From: Gemmatimonadota bacterium
GTDB taxonomy: Bacteria; Gemmatimonadota; Gemmatimonadetes; Gemmatimonadales; GWC2-71-9
Assembly: GCA_003222195.1 (NCBI GenBank)
Contig: QHVB01000026.1
Span: forward strand, 1-64,000
Reading direction: 5' to 3'
Length of the DNA: 64,000 nucleotides
Shown: positions 29,675-37,595 of the stretch, piece by piece
How positions within the stretch are numbered: the stretch's first letter is position 1
Layout: each line of letters begins with the position of its first letter
The notes under the pieces: generated by a model
Database searches by the model: none
The model's input: the letters and a program-made list of their open reading frames with translations, nothing else
What the model was told of the DNA's origin: nothing
Position numbers and translations under genes: made by a program

Positions 29675-30021
29675 AGACATTTCCTCTATTCATCGCTGCC
29701 TGGGTCCTCGCAGGGCTCGGCGCGGTCGTGGGGTCCGTCCTTGGCAACGGTGCAGGGAAGACCGGATTGTTCGCCGGAGCAGTCATCGGAGGACTGGTCG
29801 GCATCGGTGCGGCCGTTGTGATCGCTTCCAAGCTGCGGTGGCTTCCAGGTGCTGATCGTCTGGCAGCTTTTTTGGGCGGGAGCGTTGGCTTCGCGATAGC
29901 CTCCCCGATCGCGGTGTCCAATCTCCATACTCCCATTACCCCGATACTCATCTGCGCGCTTGCTGGAGTCGGTTCGCTGCTCGGCCTCGGCGTCGCACGC
30001 GGTTGGCGGGCAAGCCGCTGA
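29671..30021 (+). CDS. Small membrane protein with glycine-rich helices
   Basis: A 116-residue product from GTG 29671. Three to four helices rich in Gly/Ala (FIAAWVLAGLGAVVGSVLG, AGAVIGGLVGIGAAVVIAS, GGSVGFAIASPIAV, LICALAGVGSLLGLGVA). Glycine-zipper-like spacing suggests tight helix packing. No family assigned. Last gene before the end of the array. Confidence 0.68.
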   Translation: MKTFPLFIAAWVLAGLGAVVGSVLGNGAGKTGLFAGAVIGGLVGIGAAVVIASKLRWLPGADRLAAFLGGSVGFAIASPIAVSNLHTPITPILICALAGVGSLLGLGVARGWRASR

Positions 30022-30039
30022 CGAAATCTTGGTCCGTCG

Positions 30040-30076
30040 CTAGCGCCCGAAGGTGTCGGCGGGCGTAGATTGACGG
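30040..30076 (+). repeat. attC relic at the array/chromosome junction
   Basis: GCTAGCGCCCGAAGGTGTCGG and GGGCGTAGATTGACGG follow the left-arm order of class A sites (GCGCTTGAAGCTGGCGG, GCGCGTAGATTGAGG). It abuts the rhamnosidase ATG; nothing like it occurs beyond. Confidence 0.65.
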
Positions 30077-32815
30077 ATGCGGCACATCCTGATCGGCGCT
30101 CTGACGGCCCTTGCACCGGCGCAGGTATTCGCTCAGGTCACGGTCGCTGGACTGCGCGTCGAGTACCTCACCAGCCCCATCGGCATCGACGTGGCGCAGC
30201 CGCGCCTGAGCTGGCGAATCGAAAGCAACCGGCGCAACACGGTGCAGGCGGCCTATCAGCTGCAGGTCGCGACCGGCGAAACGAGCCTCGTGCGCGGCGC
30301 GAACCTGCTGTGGGATTCCGGGAAGATCGCCTCGGATGCATCGGTATTCGTGAACTACGGCGGTCCGCCCGCGCTGTCGCGGACACGCTATTACTGGCGC
30401 GTGCGCGCCTGGGACGCGGGCAGCGGGGCGTCTCCCTGGAGCGCGCCGGCGTTCTGGGAAACAGGACTGCTGCAACCCGCCGACTGGACCGCGCAGTGGA
30501 TCGGCCCGCAACAAACCACGACGGATAGCCTGCCAGCTCCGTCGCCATTATTGCGACGGTCCTTCCGTGTCGACGACCGCGTGCGTTCCGCGCGTCTCTA
30601 CGTCACGAGCCTCGGCCTCTACGAGGTCTATCTCAACGGACAACGGGTCGGCGACCAGCTCTTCGCGCCCGGCTGGACCTCATACCGCCGGCGGCTGCAG
30701 TACCAGACCTACGATGTGGCCTCGCTGCTGCGACCGGGCGCCAACGCCGTCGGCGCGATGCTGGGCGATGGCTGGTATCGGGGAAATCTCGGGTTCTTCG
30801 GCCAACGCAATCTCTATGGCCGGCGGCTGGCCCTGCGCGCGCAGCTCGAGATCCGCTATGAGAGCGGACGCACCGCGCGCGTGGTGACGGACACCGCCTG
30901 GCGGATGACGCCGGGACCGGTGCTCGCGTCGGACATCTATGGCGGCGAAACTTACGACGCGCGGCGAGAGCTTGGCGGCTGGGTGAGCGCGCCCTTCGAC
31001 GACCACGCATGGAGCGCGGTTGCGCTGCTCGATCCGCCGGCGGCTGCGCTCGTGGCGTCCCTGTCGCCACCAGTGCGGCGCGTGCGCGAGCTGCGCCCGG
31101 TGAGCATCCGTCGCGCGCCGTCGGGTGAAACGCTGTTCGATTTGGGGCAAAACTTCACTGGTTGGGCCCGTCTCAGCGTCCAAGGGCAGGCCGGCACGAC
31201 GGTGACACTCCGCTTCGGCGAGGTCCTCGACCGCGACGGCAATCTTTACACCGCCAATCTGCGTGCCGCGGCTCAGACGGACCGCTACACCCTCGGTGGA
31301 AAATCGCGGGAAGTATACGAGCCGCATTTCACATTTCACGGTTTTCGCTATGTGGCGGCCCGAGGACTTCCCGCTCCGCCGGACTCGACGACGATCACGG
31401 GCATCGCCGTGTCATCCGACCTCGCGCAGACGGGAAGCCTGCTGACCTCCGACTCGCTGCTGAATCAGCTGCAGCGCAACATCGTCTGGGGTCAGCGCAG
31501 CAACTTTCTCGATGTGCCGACCGACTGCCCGCAGCGCGACGAGCGCCTGGGATGGACAGGCGATGCCCAGGTGTTCGCGCGGACCGCGGCATTCAACATG
31601 GACGTCAACGGCTTCTTCGCGAAGTGGCTCGCCGATGTCGCAGCCGATCAGGACCCGAGCGGCAGCGTCCCGTGGGTGATCCCGAATCCCCTGGGGGGCG
31701 ACTCTGTCCGCTTCGCGGGCACCGCCGGTTGGTCCGACGTCGCCGTCATCATCCCCTGGACGATGTACCTCACGTACGGCGACCGGCGCCTGCTCGAGCG
31801 GCAATATCCGAGCATGCGCGCGTGGGTTGATTACGCGCGCCGCCGGGCGGGCACAGATATGATCTGGAGACCGGGATGGCAGTTCGGCGATTGGCTCGCG
31901 CTGCACAGCGACGATCCGTCCTACCCCGGTGCGACGACGGGCACAGACCTGATCGCGACGGCGTTCCTGGCCCATTCCACCGATCTGGTCGCGCGGGCGG
32001 CGGCAGTGCTCGGGCGCGCAGACGATGCAGCCGCCTATCATGAGCGCTTCCGCGCGATCCGCGAGGCGTTTGACCGGGAGTTCGTGTCGCGTACGGGCCG
32101 AGTGGGCGAGAACACGCAGACGGCGTACGCACTGGCGATCGCGTTCGATCTCCTGCCCGATTCACTGGTTCCGGCTGCTGCCGGCCGACTCGCTCGGGAC
32201 GTGGAAGCGCGCGACCACCACCTTACGACTGGGTTCCTCGGGACGCCGTACCTCCTGCACGTGCTCGCCGGAAGTGGGCACATCGAGGACGCGTTCGCGT
32301 TGCTGACGCAACGCACCTATCCGTCGTGGCTGTATCCGATCACGCGCGGGGCGACGACGATGTGGGAGCGGTGGGATGGCATTCGGCCCGACAGCTCGTT
32401 CGAAGATCCTGGGATGAATTCGTTCAATCACTATGCATTCGGCGCGGTCGGCGACTGGATGTATCGGAATATCGGCGGCATCGATGTCGATTCTGCAGGG
32501 CCGGGGTATCGACGGTCACGCATCGCGCCGCGGCCGGGAGCGGGCCTGACGAGCGCGAGCGCGTCCCTCGAGACCGGGTACGGGACGCTGTCTTCCGCGT
32601 GGCGACTCGATGGAAAGCGATTCGTCCTCGATGTCACCATTCCGGCGAACACATCGGCGGAAGTGACTTTGTGGGACGCTCGCCTGGATCAGGTTCGGGA
32701 GGGGAGTGCGCCCATCAACGCGAGCGCCGGTGTGCGCGGCGCGCGGCAGCGCGGCAAGGATGTCGTCGTTGAGCTCGGTTCGGGGCGGTATAGTTTGGCG
32801 GTGCCGGCTCCGTAG
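30077..32815 (+). CDS. Alpha-L-rhamnosidase, GH78 family
   Basis: A 912-residue secreted enzyme that removes terminal L-rhamnose from glycosides and pectin-like polymers by an inverting mechanism. Signal peptide RHILIGALTALAPAQVFAQ; N-terminal Fn3-like and jelly-roll domains (VAGLRVEYLTSPIGID, LFAPGWTSYRRRLQYQTYDV); then the (alpha/alpha)6 barrel with the hallmark DCPQRDERLGWTGDAQ (D483 onward, the catalytic acid region) and TMWERWDG with E764. The C-terminal beta sandwich ends LGSGRYSLAV. First core gene to the right of the integron; its ATG lies in attC-derived sequence, so the true promoter may be lost or new. Confidence 0.95.
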   Translation: MRHILIGALTALAPAQVFAQVTVAGLRVEYLTSPIGIDVAQPRLSWRIESNRRNTVQAAYQLQVATGETSLVRGANLLWDSGKIASDASVFVNYGGPPALSRTRYYWRVRAWDAGSGASPWSAPAFWETGLLQPADWTAQWIGPQQTTTDSLPAPSPLLRRSFRVDDRVRSARLYVTSLGLYEVYLNGQRVGDQLFAPGWTSYRRRLQYQTYDVASLLRPGANAVGAMLGDGWYRGNLGFFGQRNLYGRRLALRAQLEIRYESGRTARVVTDTAWRMTPGPVLASDIYGGETYDARRELGGWVSAPFDDHAWSAVALLDPPAAALVASLSPPVRRVRELRPVSIRRAPSGETLFDLGQNFTGWARLSVQGQAGTTVTLRFGEVLDRDGNLYTANLRAAAQTDRYTLGGKSREVYEPHFTFHGFRYVAARGLPAPPDSTTITGIAVSSDLAQTGSLLTSDSLLNQLQRNIVWGQRSNFLDVPTDCPQRDERLGWTGDAQVFARTAAFNMDVNGFFAKWLADVAADQDPSGSVPWVIPNPLGGDSVRFAGTAGWSDVAVIIPWTMYLTYGDRRLLERQYPSMRAWVDYARRRAGTDMIWRPGWQFGDWLALHSDDPSYPGATTGTDLIATAFLAHSTDLVARAAAVLGRADDAAAYHERFRAIREAFDREFVSRTGRVGENTQTAYALAIAFDLLPDSLVPAAAGRLARDVEARDHHLTTGFLGTPYLLHVLAGSGHIEDAFALLTQRTYPSWLYPITRGATTMWERWDGIRPDSSFEDPGMNSFNHYAFGAVGDWMYRNIGGIDVDSAGPGYRRSRIAPRPGAGLTSASASLETGYGTLSSAWRLDGKRFVLDVTIPANTSAEVTLWDARLDQVREGSAPINASAGVRGARQRGKDVVVELGSGRYSLAVPAP

Positions 32816-32825
32816 CCCTCCCGCT

Positions 32826-33599
32826 TCAGGATGAAGTCGCTTTGACCTCATCCCACAACTTGTCCAGCTCTTCCAGCGAGGCCCGCCCCATTTCCAGGCC
32901 ACGCTCCTCGGCGAGCTTCTCCACTCTTTCGAAGCGCTGCATGAATTTCAGATTCGAGCGCTCGAGTGCCTGACCGGCCTCGATGCCGTGCTTGCGCGCG
33001 AGATTCACCGCGGCAAACAATAGATCGCCGATTTCTTCTTCGATGGTTTCCCGCCTGCCGTTTCCCGTTTCCCGTTCCAATTCCGCGGTCTCTTCTTTCA
33101 CTTTCGCCAGCGGTCCCTTCGCATCGGGCCAATCGAACCCGATCCCCGCGGCGCGCTCCTGCAGCCGAAAGGCCATCAGCAGCGGTGGCAGTGTGGGCGG
33201 CAGTCCGGCGAGCGTGCTCCGCTTGCCCCCCGTGCGCGGCTCCCGCCGTTTCACCAGTTCCCACCCGGCGTGATCATCACGGCGCGCGCGACCTTCGCCG
33301 AAGAGGTTGGGATGACGCCGCCACAGCTTCTCTTCCAATGTGCGCGTCACGACTTCCGCGTTGAACTGGGACCGCTCTTCGGCGATCACGATCTGGAACG
33401 CGAGATGCAGGAGCATGTCGCCCAGCTCGTCGCGCATCGCTTCTGGATCGTCGGTCTGAATGGCGTGATCGAGCTCGAGAGCTTCTTCGACGAGGTAGGG
33501 ACGGAGCGTCTGGGGAGTCTGCGCGCGGTCCCATGCGCAGCGTTGCCGCAGTTCGCGCACGAGTCCCAGAGCACGTCCAAGCGCTGAATCGCCTTGCAT
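32826..33599 (-). CDS. mazG: MazG nucleoside triphosphate pyrophosphohydrolase
   Basis: A 257-residue tandem-domain MazG that hydrolyses non-canonical or damaged NTPs to NMP and pyrophosphate. Each domain has the metal-binding EExxE ... ExxD helices: YLVEEALELDHAI / MRDELGDMLLHLAF in the first and VKEETAELERE / IEEEIGDLLFAAVNLARKH in the second. Odd feature: between the second pair, an ERETGNGRRETIEE stretch is encoded by G-rich heptamer repeats (33046-33078). Convergent with the rhamnosidase, divergent from alr. Confidence 0.95.
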   Translation of the reverse strand: MQGDSALGRALGLVRELRQRCAWDRAQTPQTLRPYLVEEALELDHAIQTDDPEAMRDELGDMLLHLAFQIVIAEERSQFNAEVVTRTLEEKLWRRHPNLFGEGRARRDDHAGWELVKRREPRTGGKRSTLAGLPPTLPPLLMAFRLQERAAGIGFDWPDAKGPLAKVKEETAELERETGNGRRETIEEEIGDLLFAAVNLARKHGIEAGQALERSNLKFMQRFERVEKLAEERGLEMGRASLEELDKLWDEVKATSS

Positions 33600-33613
33600 T
33601 TAGCCTCCGGGCC

Positions 33614-33626
33614 GGGTATCATACCC
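33614..33626. promoter_or_regulatory. Divergent dyad promoter candidate between mazG and alr
   Basis: GGGTAT-C-ATACCC is a perfect dyad in an otherwise GC-rich 33-base gap. It offers TATCAT (33617-33622) as a -10 element on + and TATGAT (33618-33623) on -. Start points about seven bases beyond would fall just before alr GTG 33633 and about 12 bases before mazG ATG. Confidence 0.55.
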
Positions 33627-33632
33627 GCGCCA

Positions 33633-34709
33633 GTGAGCGTGTCAACGAGAGGCGAGGCCTGGGTGGAAGTGGACGTGGAAGCCCTCGTCGACAACGCTCG
33701 AACGGTAGCAAAGATAGCAGGCACGCGGCTCCTCCCTGTCGTCAAGGCGAATGCGTACGGGGTCGGAGCCGTCCTAGTATCCAAGGCCCTCGAGCAGCTC
33801 GACCCCTGGGGCTACGGCGTCGCCACGATCGAAGAAGGTGCGGAGCTGCGCGCGGCCGGCATCACGCGGCCCATCCTCGTGTTCATGCCGGCGCGCGCGC
33901 GACTGTTCGACCCGTACGACCGCCACGAGCTGACGCCGGCGCTGGGCGACGCCGGCAGCATCCTCGAGTGGACCACGCGTGGCGACCGTCCGTTCCATGT
34001 CGAGATCGACACGGGGATGGGGCGCGCCGGTGTCCGGTGGGACGAGGTAGACGAGCTGGGCGAAGCGGTCGACACGGCGTCGTTCGAGGGGTGCTTTACG
34101 CACTTTCACTCGGCCGAGCGGCGCGACGGCACTGCGGAGCAGCAGCTGGAACGGTTTCTCGGCGCCGTCGCTCGCTTGCCGCGGCGGCCGGCGCTGCTCC
34201 ATGTCGCGAACAGCGCCGCGGCGCTGAGAGGGAAGCAGTTCGCGTTCGATTTGGTGCGGCCCGGAATCTTTCTGTACGGCGGTGCGCCGGCGGATGGTTT
34301 GCCCGAGCCACGCCCGGTGGTGAGTGTCCGGGCGCGCGTGCTGAGCGTGCGGCGCATCCGTCGCGGCGAGAGCGTGAGCTACGATGCCAGCTGGACGGCA
34401 CCGCGTGACACCGTGGTCGCCACGCTGCGCTGCGGGTACGCCGATGGGCTGCGGCGCATGCTGGGGGCGACCGGAGGAGCGTGCGTGTTACTGCGCGGAC
34501 AACGCCGTCCGATCGTGGGATTTGTGCAGATGGATATGGCGCTCGTCGACACCGGAACGCTGGAAGTGCAGGTGGGCGACATCGCGACCATCGTGGGCGA
34601 AGACGCGAAGCAGCGCATCACCCTGAGGGAGATGGCCGAGTGGAGTGCTGAGGTACCACACGAGTTTCTCACCGGGCTTGGCGCGCGCTTGCCGCGAATT
34701 CCGGTGTGA
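33633..34709 (+). CDS. alr: Alanine racemase
   Basis: Interconverts L- and D-alanine with PLP for peptidoglycan. The 358-residue protein has the PLP lysine in PVVKANAYGVGA (K38), the pyruvoyl/phosphate-binding HxNS (LLHVANSAAAL), and the second-domain catalytic region GESVSYDASWTAP (Y250 in this numbering) with TLRCGYADGLRR. GTG 33633 is chosen because longer starts would run into mazG; GTG 33639 is possible. Overlaps the deoB start by four bases. Confidence 0.94.
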   Translation: MSVSTRGEAWVEVDVEALVDNARTVAKIAGTRLLPVVKANAYGVGAVLVSKALEQLDPWGYGVATIEEGAELRAAGITRPILVFMPARARLFDPYDRHELTPALGDAGSILEWTTRGDRPFHVEIDTGMGRAGVRWDEVDELGEAVDTASFEGCFTHFHSAERRDGTAEQQLERFLGAVARLPRRPALLHVANSAAALRGKQFAFDLVRPGIFLYGGAPADGLPEPRPVVSVRARVLSVRRIRRGESVSYDASWTAPRDTVVATLRCGYADGLRRMLGATGGACVLLRGQRRPIVGFVQMDMALVDTGTLEVQVGDIATIVGEDAKQRITLREMAEWSAEVPHEFLTGLGARLPRIPV

Positions 34710-35890
34710 AATACGGGACGGGGCGCGCGGCGATCATCGTGCTGGATGGGCTCGGCGCCGGGCCGGCGCCGGACACGGCGGCGTACGGCGATACGGGATC
34801 GGACACGCTGGGCAACGTCGCTCGCGCCGTCGGTGGCCTGAAGCTGCCCAATCTGGAGCGGCTTGGATTAGGAAAATGCCGGGAGGGTTTCGTGATCCCC
34901 GGGCTTGCGCCGGGGGTCAGCCCCACAGCCGCGCACGGGATAGCTCAGCCGGCATCGGCGGGGAAGGATAGCACCACAGGGCACTGGGAACTCTGCGGCG
35001 TGCTCCTGGAGAAGCCGTTTCGGACGTATCCGCGCGGGTTTCCCGTTTCCCTGTTGGACGAGTTCGCGCGACGCACGGGGCGTGGCTGGCTGGGCAACAA
35101 GGCGGCGTCGGGCACGGCGATTATCGACGAGCTGGGCGCCGAGCATCAACGCACCGGGAAGTGGATCGTCTATACGTCCGCCGATTCGGTCTTTCAGATC
35201 GCGGCGCACGAGCAGACGGTGCCGTTGGCGGAGTTGTACCAGGCCTGCGCGGTCGCGCGCGGCATGCTGACGGGCGAGCAGGCCGTCAGTCGCGTCATTG
35301 CGCGCCCGTTCGAAGGCAGGGCGGGGGACTACCGCCGCACACCGCGTCGCAAGGATTTTTCGATCGCGCCGCCGGGAACGACGCTGCTGGATCTGATGGC
35401 GGACGCGGGCGTCGAGCGCATCGGCATCGGCAAGGTGGACGACCTGTTCGCGGGGCGAAACATCACGAGCGAGCACACCCCGACCAACGCCGATGCCTAC
35501 CGGCTCATCGAGCGGGCGCTCGACACGCTCGAAACGGGATTTGTCTTCGTGAACGTGATCGAATTCGATCAAACGTGGGGGCACCGTAATGACGTGCCGG
35601 GGTTTCATCAGGGTCTCAAAGAGCTGGATGCGTGGATTCCGCGCTTGCTGGCGCGGCTGCGAGCGGACGATCTCGTGATGCTCACGGCGGACCACGGCAA
35701 CGACCCGACGACGCCGTCGACCGATCATTCGCGCGAGGTCGTCCCGGTGCTCGTCGTGGGCCCCGGCGTGCATCCCGTCCCGCTGGGTACCCGGCGGACG
35801 TTCGCTGATCTGGGGCAGACCGTCGCGGCGTACTTCGGCCTGCCGGCGCTCGCCGCGGGATCGTCGTTTCTCCAGGACGTTGCGGCATGA
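34706..35890 (+). CDS. deoB: Phosphopentomutase
   Basis: Interconverts ribose-1-phosphate and ribose-5-phosphate in nucleoside salvage. The 394-residue protein belongs to the alkaline-phosphatase superfamily: IIVLDGLGAGPAPDTAAYGD (metal site), the catalytic Thr region GKDSTTGHWELCG (family GKDT/STTGHWE), and the C-terminal MLTADHGNDPTTPSTDHSRE metal ligands. GTG start overlaps alr stop. A 10-bp imperfect inverted repeat (34893-34919) lies in the linker encoding VIPGLAPGVSP. Confidence 0.96.
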   Translation: MKYGTGRAAIIVLDGLGAGPAPDTAAYGDTGSDTLGNVARAVGGLKLPNLERLGLGKCREGFVIPGLAPGVSPTAAHGIAQPASAGKDSTTGHWELCGVLLEKPFRTYPRGFPVSLLDEFARRTGRGWLGNKAASGTAIIDELGAEHQRTGKWIVYTSADSVFQIAAHEQTVPLAELYQACAVARGMLTGEQAVSRVIARPFEGRAGDYRRTPRRKDFSIAPPGTTLLDLMADAGVERIGIGKVDDLFAGRNITSEHTPTNADAYRLIERALDTLETGFVFVNVIEFDQTWGHRNDVPGFHQGLKELDAWIPRLLARLRADDLVMLTADHGNDPTTPSTDHSREVVPVLVVGPGVHPVPLGTRRTFADLGQTVAAYFGLPALAAGSSFLQDVAA

Positions 35891-36273
35891 ACGATCTGGT
35901 GAAACGGGCGCGTGAGGCAATGCGCCACGCCTGGGCGCCCTACAGCAGCTTTCATGTGGGAGCCGCCATCGAAGCGGCGGACGGGAAGGTATACGTCGGC
36001 TGTAATGTGGAAAGCGCGTCGTATGGGCTCACGATCTGTGCGGAGCGGATGGCCCTCGGTGCCGCAGTCGTGGGTGGCGCGCGCCAGCTGAAGCGCATTG
36101 TGGTCACGACCGATGTCGATCCGCCCGCGGCACCGTGCGGGGCGTGTCGCCAGCTGCTGGCGGAATTCGGCCTCGGTCTGGAAGTGATTGCCGTCGGACC
36201 GTCGACGGAGAAACGCTGGACGCTGGCGGCGCTGTTACCGGATGCTTTCACGAAGGAGACGTTGGATCGGTGA
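35887..36273 (+). CDS. cdd: Cytidine deaminase
   Basis: Deaminates cytidine and deoxycytidine to (deoxy)uridine. The 128-residue protein has the zinc ligands C51 in TICAERMALGAA with proton-shuttle E53, and C84/C87 in PCGACRQLLAEF, plus the substrate-binding N40-V-E42 in GCNVESASYG. Typical homotetrameric length. ATG overlaps the deoB stop as ATGA, consistent with one nucleoside-salvage unit. Confidence 0.96.
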   Translation: MNDLVKRAREAMRHAWAPYSSFHVGAAIEAADGKVYVGCNVESASYGLTICAERMALGAAVVGGARQLKRIVVTTDVDPPAAPCGACRQLLAEFGLGLEVIAVGPSTEKRWTLAALLPDAFTKETLDR

Positions 36274-37595
36274 TGCGTCGATTCGGTTGGCTCGTGCTCT
36301 TGCTTGCCGCGGGGGCCTGTACCGAGAATGTGACCGCGCCCGGCGTTTGCCCGACCTTTTGCCCGAGCGGATCGATCAGCATTCACGATACGATCTTCGC
36401 CGCCATCATCGGCCGCGATTCGTCATTCTCCGGCTACCTCCAGGGTTACCAGTCGACCCTCATGGCCGCGGCGGACAGTCCTGGAGTGATCGACAGCCGG
36501 CCGTTCTTCACGTCACAGACGATGATCAGGCGTATCAAGAGGGCGGTCGACACGACGACCGTGCCGATCTCGGTGGACTCCCTCCGGCTGCGGCTCATCA
36601 TCGCGCAACGCAGCAAAGAGGCGACCAACCTGCGTCTCAAGCTGTTCACGCTGCCTGTGACAGTGGACTCGACATCTGATTTTGCCTCGCTCGATCCATA
36701 CTTCACTGCACCACCGGTCGACAGCGTGAGCGTCAGTGGTTTGCTGGCAACGCCTGGGAGCACGGATACAGCGCTCACGCAGTTTTGGCGGGGCGCACAA
36801 GGCATCTGTCCGGCGTGCATCGACTCTGTTCGCGTGGACAGCGCCGGCAATGTGCTGCTCATGCAGGCGGACTCGTCGCTGCTCGTTTATCTGAAGCTCG
36901 ATACGTTGCAGGCGCCGCTCAGCGAACCCGATTCCGGCCGGCTCGCGTTCGGGATTCGCGTGGCGGCGGACTCGTTTGCGAGCGTGCGTCTGGCAACGGA
37001 GCAAAGCTCGGTTGGTGGCGGGGCGCAGCTCAATTGGTACTTTCATTTCGCTGACAGCGTCGGCACGAAGCCCGACAGCGTGTCGCACAGCAAACAGACT
37101 GTGACGACGCGCTTCGATAGCTTCGTCTTCAACCCGCCTTCGCCGGCCATCGACTCGAACCTGACGGTCGGCGGCGTGCCGTCGGTGCGGAGCCTCCTGC
37201 GCGTCGCGCTGCCGGCATTTCTGCACGACAGCATCGATCTCGTTCGTGCGACGCTCATTCTCGTACCGGTGAGTCCGGTGCCGGGCGTCCCGAGCGACTC
37301 ATTCGCGATCGAGGGCCGCAACGTGACCACCGATCTGGGCGCGAAATCCCCGCTCGGATCGACGTTCAATACCACGTTCGTCCACATCGGCTCGGCGGAC
37401 ACCGTACGGCTCGAGCTAACAAACCTCGTGCGTGCGTGGACGCTGGACACGACACAGGTGACATCCCTGTTCCTGCGCCAGCTGCCTGAGGCCGCCTCGT
37501 ACACACAGGCGCGCTTCTATTCCTCCCGCGCGCCGGCATTTCGGCCGTCGCTGCACGTGACGTATGTGAAGCGCTTCGCGTTCGGGGCGCCATGA
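36273..37595 (+). CDS. Lipoprotein of unknown function (440 aa)
   Basis: ATG 36273 overlaps the cdd stop. Lipoprotein signal WLVLLLAAGACTENVTAP (Cys at about residue 16). The mature part is Ser/Asp-rich and strand-rich, with four regions of the style VDSLRLRLIIAQRS, VLLMQADSSLLVYLKL, RATLILVPVSPV and VTSLFLRQLPEAASYTQARF, resembling the DNRLRE/DUF4270-like repeat proteins of the outer surface. No specific family is recognised. Next gene encodes an outer-membrane protein, so the pair may act together at the surface. Confidence 0.78.
   Translation: MRRFGWLVLLLAAGACTENVTAPGVCPTFCPSGSISIHDTIFAAIIGRDSSFSGYLQGYQSTLMAAADSPGVIDSRPFFTSQTMIRRIKRAVDTTTVPISVDSLRLRLIIAQRSKEATNLRLKLFTLPVTVDSTSDFASLDPYFTAPPVDSVSVSGLLATPGSTDTALTQFWRGAQGICPACIDSVRVDSAGNVLLMQADSSLLVYLKLDTLQAPLSEPDSGRLAFGIRVAADSFASVRLATEQSSVGGGAQLNWYFHFADSVGTKPDSVSHSKQTVTTRFDSFVFNPPSPAIDSNLTVGGVPSVRSLLRVALPAFLHDSIDLVRATLILVPVSPVPGVPSDSFAIEGRNVTTDLGAKSPLGSTFNTTFVHIGSADTVRLELTNLVRAWTLDTTQVTSLFLRQLPEAASYTQARFYSSRAPAFRPSLHVTYVKRFAFGAP

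Larger units (their letters stand above)
1..30076 (+). mobile_element. Chromosomal integron cassette array (distal part)
   Basis: This region is a run of short cassettes, usually one promoter-poor gene each, separated by imperfect inverted repeats of about 88-136 bp. Each repeat opens with RYYYAAC (GCCTAAC or GTCTAAC) and closes with GTTRRRY (GTTAGGC or GTTAGAC), with complementary inner arms, which is the defining layout of integron attC sites. All sites point the same way, so the integrase and attI should lie left of position 1; no integrase is in the window. Many genes use the TAA of the R'' core as their stop codon. The array runs off the left edge and fades into attC fragments to the right, ending at the rhamnosidase start codon. 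Confidence 0.93.

Noticed and set aside
32966-33364. Plus-strand frame opposite mazG
   Set aside because: Antisense shadow with low-complexity Arg/Ser; mazG motifs on the minus strand are decisive.
34868-35920. 350-residue minus frame opposite deoB
   Set aside because: GC-rich third-position shadow, no motifs; deoB is certain.
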